The notes: generated from the sequence alone by a model not told the origin. A stretch of DNA of 64,000 nucleotides from Deltaproteobacteria bacterium (GCA_017302835.1 JAFLCC010000013.1:1-64000); one strand, 5' to 3'; shown: positions 18,101-25,728, numbered from the stretch's first letter. A program made the numbers and translations.

Positions 18101-19142
18101 AAGATAAATTTTGACTGATACCTATGGTTTGTGTGGAAAGATTACTTGGTGTCATCACTCCACAAGATGGAGGCGAGTTCTTTACTACCGTCCAAGTTTG
18201 AGAGCTTTGACCTGTTGCACCCGTTACGGAGGCTGACAAAATATTATTTCCGATAGCAAAAATTGAAGAATTTAAAATTTTAGAAGATTCCTTCCCCGTC
18301 AAAGGAACTCCATTAAGAGTCCAAGAAACTTCACACCCAGCAGTCACCGTCGAAACGGAAAAACCATTCTGCGCACTACCAGTTGATAATATTCGGATAT
18401 TATTTCCAGCGACATCTGGAACTTTTGTAGTTATTGAACAGTCCCCAGAAACCTTTGGAGTCCAAGAACAAGATACCGTATCATAACCATCACTGATCTC
18501 GGCCTTTACATTTTGTGTTCCCCCGTTCTCAGGCTGAGGTCTAAAACTGATTTGAGAAGCGGTTGGAGAAGAAATAATTGGCACTAACAACGTATCATTT
18601 TTTGAACCGTTGTATTTCCAAGCAAATTGTAAAGATTCCCCGTCCATATCTTGACCCTGGACAGTAAGTTGTAATTCAGAACCAGCGGCAACCGAAGGAG
18701 ATAAGTTGGTAGGGCTTTGTGAGTTACATGTAGGTGGGTTATTTTTGGTCACCGTCCATTCAAACGATTCAGTCCCAGTGTCATTCTTCACATTGACTTT
18801 AACGACGTTCGAACCTGGTTTAAAGTTGGCAGAGTCTATATCGGCAATAAGTCCTGTTGACGTTACAGCCACATCATTAATTAAATATTCAGCTTTACAG
18901 CTTTCTGCATTTGTTTGAACTATGAATTGATTCAGTACACCTGCCGTTGAAGCGACTTTAAAAGTATCCTTTTCAGGCCTTTTAGATATAATCTTACACG
19001 CAGGATCTGTTCCTTTACCGCCCGCCTCGAGCAATGCGAAATCACTTCCCCCACTATTTCTATTACACGACGACAGATAGATAACAAACAAGGAGTAGAT
19101 AAAAAATTTAAATTTAAGGTTCATAAAAGTAAACGATCTCAT
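12135..19142 (-). CDS. Giant Ig-like/NHL-repeat lipoprotein
   Basis: This protein has roughly 2335 residues. Starts at 19169, 19142 and 19124 are all possible; 19142 or 19124 best place the lipobox (IYLSSC). The N-terminal half is a run of about 200-residue modules, six of which end in a variant of 'TWxxxKNxPPxC'. Each pairs two Ig-like/PKD-type units containing 'SWxLNG' and 'DGxDxxxCxW'. The C-terminal half carries NHL/beta-propeller repeats such as GPRQIAYYGGRAYVADITNH, SLFISDMRNGRIRKV, NLYVSDFSNHCIVKID and GIAFDDDGNLYISERGSHVI. The layout is of a long surface stalk with a propeller tip, likely an adhesin or structural lipoprotein. It is coupled to the LemA-like gene and divergent from the motor-like operon. 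Confidence 0.85.
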   Translation of the reverse strand: MRSFTFMNLKFKFFIYSLFVIYLSSCNRNSGGSDFALLEAGGKGTDPACKIISKRPEKDTFKVASTAGVLNQFIVQTNAESCKAEYLINDVAVTSTGLIADIDSANFKPGSNVVKVNVKNDTGTESFEWTVTKNNPPTCNSQSPTNLSPSVAAGSELQLTVQGQDMDGESLQFAWKYNGSKNDTLLVPIISSPTASQISFRPQPENGGTQNVKAEISDGYDTVSCSWTPKVSGDCSITTKVPDVAGNNIRILSTGSAQNGFSVSTVTAGCEVSWTLNGVPLTGKESSKILNSSIFAIGNNILSASVTGATGQSSQTWTVVKNSPPSCGVMTPSNLSTQTIGISQNLSLSLTSADLNSDPLTFSWKLNGQSVATSILSPANSGNTANASFIPTSPQVGANSIGVEISDGYESTTCSWPVQVLPACDISSSSPDHLTNRRFAGSTAQTISFSLTPNFPGYCTVNWAIDGTNVGTGTLYNLVSTNALLSSGTNHTLVATVSNGLGSTVTRTWNLVKNSPPACGVLNPSSTTLSMTQGSGSQVFQSTVVDSDVGDTFNFSWKLNGAASASLLNLGNTSSLSSSQFTPTIGNVGNNIVSLYVDDGYDSIACSWAVTVTGDCTLTSFAPSNATTIKIKANDVVGSLYSITTSTAGCPVSWSINGTPISGTTSFKSFASGDFSTGNNILQASVSNGATTTTTTWSIKRNSLPTAVQAPSASGILNLSINTDYNFSANTTDVDSDPLTITWKINGTDLASLSPPITHTTLSSVNPFQERFNFSNSYTGSRTVTASINDGTDTVDFNWDSMVFNNCLVSSSFPSGATQRVSVQNNITTTYGVIPNDSGCLISWQLNGTPVGSGNLYDLASLNGALGATNTLEATLSNGVGVSATRTWSIVKNTPPSCLSGQTPAATGNELLYTSSLALSCSATDAENDVVSFSWKLNNAYPELFSGISSSGYTSSATLNPTIGVLGSGQSVTSNFYDGWDTGFCQWNVNIKDPATVQIQACTPVQGTVTLLSQYSSTPTYDIKTFTVSATGPDITYRWKENGTILSGLTAAQAKVSTNSTDTYTSEIPDHVWAIGTRSLVVEVIDKYSNIQTCTWSLKRNRPPQINTAAAGTSGTGIQMWLDTASFTPSGNIKMNYASSLQVKIYGTDQDSGDPANLQYYWKLNGQQLPSGGDSFIGYTVAGDKSYSTATISPNYDETRLGNLTLTAVISDGAETVEQTWTININMFSTECNTLFSASVSAKGGQVCTLVGQAGVGADRLPEDDMTKMRFQPWDFALDGNNILFTDYNSNAVFYYNRGTTSGDDVTRFGKIIPHGKIGTISGAGASGLTPNMLLSTDPFKLNGPRQIAYYGGRAYVADITNHRVVVIKEDGVSESFVGRVSDNAIASNVTAANSTTGSVGTSQMCYDASGLKVVNESGTIYLYMGCRHSIKKVNITNPSDLVNYGKTYLVVGKLGPGGVLGDGWENGDPIQEARTSRPRAIDIDNNNNIYWTEHEGRLRVFNRGATSLSFFSGRSTSSSTTFVATDYVNSGGSITGLSTSGKLQAVNASLNVATKVVINGPSNGATSYVGNGHCIPLRIQLQNAGNLASIFGSDVGITMSAAPANVNFYANEATCLASGALTTNYTLTTGQREIEVWAKSTTNSTYTLTATATGVTSGTLSNYTVATPTATTQKILVASSTNSFHFQDCTRVWITPANASNAPASPTAGTQIRFYAQNGGNFYAKSDTTCSGTPIDSLTYSGGATSYSEGFVNFARTTIVPAGKVGTLYGNPATIGGNSQAYLAGSAGIAQFRIGYGLAVNYSGSNILGFFISGWDYHITTYINNNDSSGGTTLTQSIGGTSLGANAASTGLYHEQKAIAGVSGSGTFNGDSKTGVNSRFYNVAGVMFDSTKDYLLFGDVSNWRMRKMRVTSGADNSILGTLVGSGRAKFGWYGDAPVPATDAVFEQPTDIIFESSSSSLFISDMRNGRIRKVNLLKGSFETYLGRGRGDMTVPSEDQFAMLLGGPQQMTLYKKTGATPMDFLLFADSTVSGNNVGAGANITCAIRAFNRDPSLTKTIFGEDVQSQKINNIVGDYSLGCQGSITLNQTGLNSALNNPVGLVNDGTNLYVSDFSNHCIVKIDPTNTVSNFIGRCGTAGSADGVSNGDNTTNSTLLTYPMQMVMDPMNAGNFFFTEGHNQSIGKIHYANTGAAQVSFAAGNAIGKGAGIVGTSTLWSIAPASTTARINGIAAFSSKWVCVTSGGTISNSHWLDPNTGGHGVYCFDRGDSLGNMNRIVGSNPSNANRGGSSLGLEHELKPGTSVQLNQPHGIAFDDDGNLYISERGSHVIRMVRRWW

Positions 19143-19269
19143 CTTAAGACTTCTCGGAAGATTGGGCATTCGACTTTAATGAAATGATTTTTATTCAGAT
19201 ATATCATTTCTAGACTTTAGTTGCATAATGAACTCCAACACCCACACCGATGTCTCAAATGAGGAAAAA

Positions 19270-19893
19270 ATGAAAAAATGTTTTTTTTATTTGTGGGTTT
19301 TAATTGCAATGAATTCATGTTCCAGTGGAACTATCAAGGTTGAAAGCTTGCCGGAAGGTGCTGAAATATTTATTTCAGTCAACGGGCAAATGCCGCGTAA
19401 AATTGGGATCACTCCTTTGGTTGTTCAAGAGTCCCAAGTTAATTCAGGAAACGAGTCCTTTCAAATATCACTTGTTAAAGAAGGCTTTTTAAGTGAAAAC
19501 ATTCTTGCCCCAGCGTCCATTTTTCCGCGCTCCTCTGCGGTGCAAGTTAAACTCAAAGAAATCACCGCAGCTAAAAAAGTGGGCCAGAGTGATGATAACT
19601 TGCAAAAAATAAGTTCTTCAATAGCTCAAATCGTCGATCATATTAAAAACAAAGAATATGATTTAGCAGAGAAAAATCTTGTCAATCTTCAGACTCAATT
19701 TCCCTCGGTATCCACCGTTTATGAACTACTGGGCAATGTCTTTTATTTGAAAAAAGACCTCTCCAAAGCCCACGGATATTATAAAAGAGCTCTCGATTTA
19801 AATCCTAACAACGTGGACACCAACAGAATGATCCAAAAAATTGAAAGTATCAGATCTGATCTGAGGTCACCAGCATCGAATGGAGGCATCTGA
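19270..19893 (+). CDS. PEGA-TPR lipoprotein, first gene of motor-like operon
   Basis: The start at 19270 is chosen because GAGG sits just upstream and it yields a lipoprotein signal (MKKCFFYLWVLIAMNSC, lipobox MNSC); an upstream Met at 19228 is in frame. The mature protein has a PEGA-like domain (GTIKVESLPEGAEIFISVNG ... IGITPLVV), then a low-complexity stretch and tetratricopeptide repeats (EYDLAEKNLVNLQTQFP, TVYELLGNVFYLKKDLSKAH, YYKRALDLNPNNVDT). PEGA domains are thought to bind surface or wall components, and TPRs bind protein partners. The stop overlaps the next start (TGATG). It may anchor or tune the stator pair that follows. Confidence 0.85.
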   Translation: MKKCFFYLWVLIAMNSCSSGTIKVESLPEGAEIFISVNGQMPRKIGITPLVVQESQVNSGNESFQISLVKEGFLSENILAPASIFPRSSAVQVKLKEITAAKKVGQSDDNLQKISSSIAQIVDHIKNKEYDLAEKNLVNLQTQFPSVSTVYELLGNVFYLKKDLSKAHGYYKRALDLNPNNVDTNRMIQKIESIRSDLRSPASNGGI

Positions 19894-20675
19894 TGAGTCT
19901 CTTTCCAATTGGTCTACTTATAGCACTAACGGCCTTTATTTCTGCAATTATTCACTTGAATCAGAGTGTGACAAGCTACTTTGATTTGGTGGCTCTGTTT
20001 ATTGTTTTTGGTGGAACAACATCTGTGGCTGTTGTTCTTATTCCTTGGGATATTAAAAAAGATGTCGTCCATGGTCTTAAAGATTTACTTAAGGGTGACA
20101 AATCAAATTTTAAATTAGTATTAAATGATTGCATTGATGTTTTAAAAAGAACACCCGTCAATTATGAGGGCTCTGTTATTTACTTGTACCAACAAATATT
20201 AAAAGATGGCCTCGAGATGATCCAGCTAAATATTGAACCTTCAAAAATACACTTGATTCTTCAAGAACGATTACATCATTCATCTAAAAGAAGAAAGAAA
20301 ATGGCAAATGCCATACGAAGTTTAGCTAAATACCCTCCCGCTTTTGGACTCATGGGAACGGTACTTGGGCTTGTCAATGTAATGAAAGGTGTGTCCAACG
20401 GAATCGATGGAAAACAAACAGCAATGGAAATGGCCTTAGCTCTTGTGGCTACAATGTATGGACTTATTGTATCAAATTTGGTTTTAAACCCAGCTGGAGA
20501 ATTAATACTTAAAAATATCAGCCATGAAGAAGGCTTTGGAGAAATTGCTATCTCTACAATTCAATTACTTGCAGAAAAGTCATCATTGTTAGAATCGGTT
20601 GAACTCTTGAATTCCTATGTTCCTCCAGATCAAAGGGTCAACCTATTTGAAAGCACAGAACCAGGTGCCGCTTAA
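19893..20675 (+). CDS. MotA-like stator subunit
   Basis: This 260-residue inner-membrane protein has four helices (about residues 3-23, 30-52, 148-168, 182-203) and a large cytoplasmic loop between helices 2 and 3, as in MotA/PomA. The proline-led third helix YPPAFGLMGTVLGLVNVMKG at about 147-166 and the fourth-helix end LVLNPAGEL correspond to the conserved MotA prolines that couple ion flow to movement. The loop is rich in charged residues (RLHHSSKRRKKMANAIRSL) as needed to push a rotor. MotA and MotB form an ion-driven 5:2 stator. Start and stop overlap both neighbours. Confidence 0.88.
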   Translation: MSLFPIGLLIALTAFISAIIHLNQSVTSYFDLVALFIVFGGTTSVAVVLIPWDIKKDVVHGLKDLLKGDKSNFKLVLNDCIDVLKRTPVNYEGSVIYLYQQILKDGLEMIQLNIEPSKIHLILQERLHHSSKRRKKMANAIRSLAKYPPAFGLMGTVLGLVNVMKGVSNGIDGKQTAMEMALALVATMYGLIVSNLVLNPAGELILKNISHEEGFGEIAISTIQLLAEKSSLLESVELLNSYVPPDQRVNLFESTEPGAA

Positions 20676-21400
20676 TGGAAAAACTTTTAGGACGAACGAG
20701 GTTCGAAGAACACGAAGAATTAGATACAGAGGGTAGCTGGGCCGTAAGTTACGGGGATATGGTTACCTTGTTGTTGACATTTTTCATCATCTTCTTCTCC
20801 ACGGATCCTAAACAAGGCACGAAACAAAGATTAGAGTTAAAAGTCTCTCTCATTGAATCCTTAAAAACAAAATCAAAAAGCAATTCAGAACTTGGAAATT
20901 CAAACAAAGTGAGTGTTGGTAATAAGAAGGAAGAAGGAATTGACAAAGAAATTCTAAAAAAATGGGATGGAGTTGCCCATGATAAAGGAAATCACATTTT
21001 AATTGAATTTCCTCAAATCTCATTTTTTGATTCAGGAAAAATAGATCTGACGAAAGCGGGAATTGCAGCACTTGTAAATTTCGTGAAAGTTTACGAACCT
21101 TACGCTGGCAATTACACCCTAAGTATCCGTGCTTTTGCTGATAACAAACAAGTCAGAAATTCTAAACTATTAAAATTTTCTGACAATTTAGAACTCACGG
21201 CGCTGAGATCAGTGGCGACGATGAGAGTTTTACAAAAAGCAGGCATCCCCTTGAATAGAATAAAAACCGGTGGTTATGGTGAACTCATGATCACGGCAAG
21301 GGAGCTTGAAGAGGTTCCTAAAGAAAAAAGATTTCCAACCATGGAACTGGATCTCGCTAGAAAAGTTGTTTTGGTTATTGAGCCGGAGGCCGAAAAATGA
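20675..21400 (+). CDS. MotB-like stator subunit with OmpA domain
   Basis: This 241-residue protein has a single membrane helix starting SWAVSYGDMVTLLLTFFIIF, in which Asp28 is the conserved ion-carrying aspartate of MotB. A lysine-rich linker leads to a periplasmic OmpA/MotB domain: FFDSGKIDLTKAG, then SIRAFADN, then NLELTALRSVATMRVL, which matches the peptidoglycan-binding NxxLSxxRAxxV signature, and TGGYGE. It therefore should anchor the stator to the wall. Its start shares a base with the motA-like stop (TAATG), and its stop overlaps the next gene (ATGA). Confidence 0.9.
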   Translation: MEKLLGRTRFEEHEELDTEGSWAVSYGDMVTLLLTFFIIFFSTDPKQGTKQRLELKVSLIESLKTKSKSNSELGNSNKVSVGNKKEEGIDKEILKKWDGVAHDKGNHILIEFPQISFFDSGKIDLTKAGIAALVNFVKVYEPYAGNYTLSIRAFADNKQVRNSKLLKFSDNLELTALRSVATMRVLQKAGIPLNRIKTGGYGELMITARELEEVPKEKRFPTMELDLARKVVLVIEPEAEK

Positions 21401-23112
21401 AAAAAAATATTTTCTCTCTATTCTTTGTTTGGATTTTTCTTTCTCTTAGTCAGAGTCTACTGGCTCAAACGACCAAACATCCAAGAGTGTTAGATCTTGA
21501 AAAAACTCTCTCTAGAGAAGCCTTAGAAGTTTTGAAGGGACGATTCCCTGACAAGCCTTTTTTAGTCAATGTGAGAATAGACCCCATGATGCGAGAAAGA
21601 AAAGAAGCTGGAGTGAAAAATAAAGAAAGATTGCCCTATTTTGAAATCTCTGAAGAAGAAATTATTGACGAATGGGACGATCCTTCATTTTCTTTGATGT
21701 CTTTGGTCAATCGAGTTAAAAAAATTCACGTCAATATGTCTGTACCAAACCAATTATCTGATGATGAAATTGCAGAGTTGAAATCCTCAGTCATCTATAG
21801 TTTAGGACTTTTAGAAGCAAGAGATACCGTTGAAGTTAACAAGAGGTCCTGGAATAACCAGGGTGACAATAATAAAAACTTTAGATGGGATTGGTTTGGA
21901 TTTGGAACAACAAGTTTGGTTATCATTTTAACAGGGCTCTTTTTAATTATTTGGTCATCTGTCAAAAAGCTCACAGCTGCCATTCAAGAATCAGGCTCTA
22001 ATGGAAAGGGCGGAGGAATGGTGTCAGCTCCTGTTGCCGCTTCGAGTTCCAGCCCCAGTCAAGAGTCGTCCAAGGGGAACCTTTTTGGAAGTGCGGATTT
22101 AAGGTTGCAAGACCCTATCAAGAACAGAGAAATCATTGCTGGTGGTCTAAAGATTTTGTTAAGTCATTCCCATTTTCCTAGCCTTGAAGATATGATCGTT
22201 TTTCAAAAGGCTGCTGAAGAAAATCCAAGTGATTTGGGAGCCCTTCTTGGAGAGTTTCCCATCGAGATGAGAAAAACTCTGTTCAGCTATAGTTATGGTG
22301 ATAAATGGATGGAGGCAATGATCGATCCCTCAGACGTTTCCTCTGTATCAATTGAAATTTTAAACAAATGCATAAAGAATCCAAGGAATGAGTTTAACAA
22401 AGAATGGCAATTACTTTTGATTTGCGTTTGGAGACTAAGTGTAAAGAAGAAAGATTTTTTTACGGGTCTTTCTTCGGCAGATGCTTTTAATATCCTAGGC
22501 TTTTTACCTAAGTCTTTTGCTATTGAGGCCGCACGAGAAGTATTTCCTGGTGCTTGGGGACAGTTACTTGATCCCTCTTTTAGTGCCAAGCGGTTGCCAG
22601 CAGAAAAAATTTCTGAGTTTACAGAAAAAGCGATTAAAATTTTACCCTTCAGAGATCTTTCTGTAATTGAAACCTATAAAAATGAAAAAGAGTTGCTTAT
22701 TTTCTTGAAAAATTCAGATCCTATTGCCGAGAAGGAAATTTACCTCGCTGCGGGTGATAGCTCGTTATTGTGGTCCATTCGCCCCCCCTTTTATAGAATT
22801 TTTGAACTGAGCGCTCCAGAGTATGAAAAGATCGTACCCTTGCATCGAATAGAGGAATGGGCCTTAGTGATGTTCAATGTAGGAAGACCCGAAAGAAGAG
22901 AAGTAGAAAAGCGGATGACTGATAAGCAAAAATTTAGGTATTTCGAGCTTTTAAAAAGCTACGATATGAAGCCTCCTTCTAAAGTAAGAATTGGTGAACT
23001 TCGTGAATTGATTGGAAAATCGGTTCATACGATACACGCCCAATATGAAGCCGAGCAGGCCTTATTGAATTTTTCACTGGATGATGACAAGGAAGGGTCG
23101 AAAGCGGCTTAA
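21397..23112 (+). CDS. Membrane protein with FliF-like periplasmic and FliG-like cytoplasmic parts
   Basis: This protein has 571 residues: a signal peptide (1-24), about 145 periplasmic residues, one membrane helix (about 174-190, SLVIILTGLFLIIWSSV), a Ser/Gly-rich linker, and about 350 cytoplasmic helical residues. The cytoplasmic part has FliG-like traits: AAEENPSDLGALLGEFPIEM, ADAFNILGFLPKSFAIEAAR, and a charged final section HRIEEWALVMFNVGRPERR / MTDKQKFRYFELL like the helix that meets MotA in flagella. The periplasmic VNVRIDPMMRE and LSDDEIAELKSSVIYSLGL recall FliF just before its second membrane helix. Similarity is architectural and faint. Lying directly after motA/motB-like genes, it is the likely rotor or stator partner of a non-flagellar motor. 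It is one of a kind in this window. Confidence 0.7.
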   Translation: MKKNIFSLFFVWIFLSLSQSLLAQTTKHPRVLDLEKTLSREALEVLKGRFPDKPFLVNVRIDPMMRERKEAGVKNKERLPYFEISEEEIIDEWDDPSFSLMSLVNRVKKIHVNMSVPNQLSDDEIAELKSSVIYSLGLLEARDTVEVNKRSWNNQGDNNKNFRWDWFGFGTTSLVIILTGLFLIIWSSVKKLTAAIQESGSNGKGGGMVSAPVAASSSSPSQESSKGNLFGSADLRLQDPIKNREIIAGGLKILLSHSHFPSLEDMIVFQKAAEENPSDLGALLGEFPIEMRKTLFSYSYGDKWMEAMIDPSDVSSVSIEILNKCIKNPRNEFNKEWQLLLICVWRLSVKKKDFFTGLSSADAFNILGFLPKSFAIEAAREVFPGAWGQLLDPSFSAKRLPAEKISEFTEKAIKILPFRDLSVIETYKNEKELLIFLKNSDPIAEKEIYLAAGDSSLLWSIRPPFYRIFELSAPEYEKIVPLHRIEEWALVMFNVGRPERREVEKRMTDKQKFRYFELLKSYDMKPPSKVRIGELRELIGKSVHTIHAQYEAEQALLNFSLDDDKEGSKAA

Positions 23113-23114
23113 AT

Positions 23115-23666
23115 ATGAAACTTTATTTAAAAGCACTTTTTATATTTTTATTTATTTTTGAGTCTGGCTTAACTAAGTCAAAAGTAGATCTTTTATTTGG
23201 TTTTTTTTCTTTGGAGGCGACCACCAAAGAAAAAAAAGGAAATGTTTCCAATATAGGATCTTACCAGCTGAATTATCGATATGCTTTTGCATCTAACACG
23301 GAACTTTCCATAGGTTATTCCTTAATCGCTTCGAAAACTTTTACAGGTGATTTTGGATTTGGACCAGATATTGGATTTGCCTATTTTCCATTTTCTACTG
23401 CCAATGTCATAGAAGCACAAAGTGAATCTACCAGTTATAAAAGCTATGAAATTTATAAGCCTTACTTAAGTGCCAGTTTCCATCAAAGACAATATCAATC
23501 TATTCAATCTTCCTATGCAGGTTTTGGATTTGGTTTTGGACTCGAAATCTATTGGAAGAGCAACACGTCTATCAAGGTGGAGTTTAGATATCTCCCCTTA
23601 GGTGGTCCTGATAACGCTATATCAAATGAAATGGACATTTTCTCAGGACTCACATTCCATTTATAA
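23115..23666 (+). CDS. Outer-membrane beta-barrel-like protein, last gene of motor-like operon
   Basis: This 183-residue protein has a signal peptide (MKLYLKALFIFLFIFESGLTKS) and alternating hydrophobic/polar strands with Gly and aromatic residues (NYRYAFASNTELSIGYSLIA, GFGFGFGLEIYWKSN, VEFRYLPLGG) ending in FSGLTFHL, typical of a small eight-stranded outer-membrane barrel. It starts three bases after the upstream stop. It could give the motor-like complex an outer-membrane foothold. No specific family is recognised. Confidence 0.72.
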   Translation: MKLYLKALFIFLFIFESGLTKSKVDLLFGFFSLEATTKEKKGNVSNIGSYQLNYRYAFASNTELSIGYSLIASKTFTGDFGFGPDIGFAYFPFSTANVIEAQSESTSYKSYEIYKPYLSASFHQRQYQSIQSSYAGFGFGFGLEIYWKSNTSIKVEFRYLPLGGPDNAISNEMDIFSGLTFHL

Positions 23667-23676
23667 ACAATCTATT

Positions 23677-24084
23677 TTAGCTGCCTTTTTTTAGAAAAGA
23701 GAAAAAGGAGCTCTCCTTCTTCTCAGTTTTATTTGTTTTTTCAGTTTTCTTATTTGAATTATTTTTCTGATATTCTATTAGAGTTTCTTGTATGATCATT
23801 TGCAAATCCTCAATGGAAAATGGTTTTAACAATTGAGGGGTATGAGTTGTCTCTGCACCCGAAATGGCAATGAGGGGAATTCCATTTTTCAAACATTCCT
23901 GTTTAAGAGTCAGAAAGGGGATAATATTATTCCTAAAGTCACCTAATACAACATCAGAGTCTATCCATGATTTATCCTTAAAGTTGTAATAACTTGCGGC
24001 CGTGTATTCCCTACTCTCCATCATTTCTTTTAATAAGTCTGCAATTTCAATATCGTCCTCAAAGATCGCAACTTTTAATGGCAT
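23677..24084 (-). CDS. Single-domain response regulator (degenerate receiver)
   Basis: From the ATG at 24084, which has an upstream AGAGGTG ribosome binding site (a GTG two codons earlier is less likely), the protein has about 135 residues. It has a receiver fold: acidic pair Glu9/Asp10-Asp11 (IFEDD), phospho-acceptor Asp49 in VVLGDFRN, Ser in IAISGAE and the lysine in LLKPFS. No output domain follows, only a lysine/serine-rich tail. The phosphorylation site lacks the usual D-x-x-M-P, so activity may be altered. It is convergent with the motor-like operon and could regulate it. Confidence 0.75.
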   Translation of the reverse strand: MPLKVAIFEDDIEIADLLKEMMESREYTAASYYNFKDKSWIDSDVVLGDFRNNIIPFLTLKQECLKNGIPLIAISGAETTHTPQLLKPFSIEDLQMIIQETLIEYQKNNSNKKTEKTNKTEKKESSFFSFLKKGS

Positions 24085-24193
24085 AATCACCTCTGCTCAC
24101 CTCTTCGGTTCAAAGTTGCATTGGTTTAATCAAAAAACTTTTATCTAAAATCATTTTCCTCAAGTTAGTTTAATTCATTTTAGACTAAGATCA

Positions 24194-24316
24194 TGTCCCA
24201 TTTTGCAACAAACAAATGGCTTTGAAGATGCTCGTAAAGAGGTCATCAGCAAATGTCACGACAGAACCCTCATCTCTTTTTGTGATCCTAAAAAAGTAAC
24301 TTGTGTAAAGAATTAA
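24194..24316 (+). pseudogene. C-terminal scrap of a cysteine-containing protein
   Basis: A 40-codon frame (CPILQQTNGFEDARKEVISK, then CHDRTLISFCDPKKVTCVKN) ends at TAA 24314-24316. Four regularly spaced cysteines and coding-like composition suggest the tail of a secreted protein. The frame has no start codon and is closed by an upstream stop, so the gene is gone apart from this tail. No family is recognised. Confidence 0.35.
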
Positions 24317-24330
24317 TTTGGTTAATTTCA

Positions 24331-25527
24331 TTAATGGGCGCCACGAGTTCGCACTGAAGTCAGCACCCCTCTGTTTCCATAGATCGTTTCAAGAGTGTCA
24401 GCGGTTTCATTGATGACTCTTTGACTCCACATAGGTGTATTTAAAGCATATCCGAGGGCGATTGTGAAATTGCTACTTTGAACAGGATTCAAATTTTGCG
24501 TGTTATACTGAGTTGAACTAAATACCATACGATCAGCAAATTTTTCAAAGGGCAAATGAGGACGTATTCTAGATGTCACTATTCTAACTTGTTGAGCAAA
24601 ATGACAACTCAAGCACTCTGTTTGAACAAGTCCTGGAATAATTCTTGGATTTTCTACCATATAAACACGACCAATCATTTCTAAAATTTCACGTTCAGAA
24701 AGAGTGTTAGAAACATCCACATCTTCAATCAGCGGTTGAAAGTTCTTAGTCGCAAAGGGAGGAAAACCTCCGACAGTCTTAATGTTGGAATAAAGCCTAT
24801 TTTTAACTTCGAGATAAGTGAATGGTAAATAGGTTTGCCAGTTATTAAAAGGTTCCTGACCTGGTTGGTATTCAGGAATCATCGCGAACTGATTGACTGA
24901 CGGCTGATTTAAATGAATTGGCAGTTCCCACCCTGCAAAGCCACTCATGCCGTCACTATGACGGGAAGATCGAAAAGTCACTTTAAATGCAGGGCCGATA
25001 TGGGACAAGACTATTTTTTTTAATTCTTGAAAGTAAGGACCATTAAACCCTTCGGCTTTTATCGTAGGATTGACTTGTAAAGGCAATCGACCTTGCGGGA
25101 ACCTGCGACGATTTTTATGATTGAGCTCTTCTAGTTTACTTAAGAAAATAGGTAAATCAAAAATGGTATGGGTAGAGTGAATTGAAGCGAGCTTCGTAAT
25201 TCTGCCGTTCTCAGGTTTTTGCCAAACAAGATTAATATACAATTGTCTGATAAAATGATCTAGGCGAATGCCAATCACACGAAAGTCATCAGTTTGATGT
25301 GATCTTGTTCTCCGCTCTTGAACATCTAACTCGAATCCGACAAATAACTGTTCGGCAGGAAACAATAGCTCCCCAGTTCGAGTCACATCTAATGTTTTAA
25401 TCAATAGATTTTCTTCACCAGGTTTAGGAACCGGAAGTAAAATAGTGACATCATTCATATCTAGATTTTGAGACCAAGAAAAGTGTGAAAACAGAACCAA
25501 TATGAGGATTGTTTTAATAAAACTCAT
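24331..25527 (-). CDS. Secreted protein with a CxxCH haem motif
   Basis: This 398-residue protein has a signal peptide (MSFIKTILILVLFSHFSWS). Most of the mature protein is unrecognised, with a mixed alpha/beta pattern. Near the C-terminus, CLSCH is a c-type haem attachment motif, followed by downstream methionines that could be the sixth ligand. It is probably periplasmic and redox-active or haem-binding. A second, differently built CxxCH protein is at 43588. GGAGG lies upstream of the ATG. It stands alone, with an A+T-rich gap before the next divergent gene. Confidence 0.7.
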   Translation of the reverse strand: MSFIKTILILVLFSHFSWSQNLDMNDVTILLPVPKPGEENLLIKTLDVTRTGELLFPAEQLFVGFELDVQERRTRSHQTDDFRVIGIRLDHFIRQLYINLVWQKPENGRITKLASIHSTHTIFDLPIFLSKLEELNHKNRRRFPQGRLPLQVNPTIKAEGFNGPYFQELKKIVLSHIGPAFKVTFRSSRHSDGMSGFAGWELPIHLNQPSVNQFAMIPEYQPGQEPFNNWQTYLPFTYLEVKNRLYSNIKTVGGFPPFATKNFQPLIEDVDVSNTLSEREILEMIGRVYMVENPRIIPGLVQTECLSCHFAQQVRIVTSRIRPHLPFEKFADRMVFSSTQYNTQNLNPVQSSNFTIALGYALNTPMWSQRVINETADTLETIYGNRGVLTSVRTRGAH

Positions 25528-25728
25528 TGTTCCTCCTAAGTTTGATTACAAACTACAAATTCGATACTGAATTGTCATCATCAATTTTGAAGAAATAAGC
25601 CGATGGCAGCAGGTTTCAGTTCTAAGTTCTTATTTGATACAAAATGATTCTCATAAAGAGACTAAAATTTATTTTTTTATTATGATTTAACTATTAATAA
25701 GATCTCACTATTTACCGATAGGTCGGGC

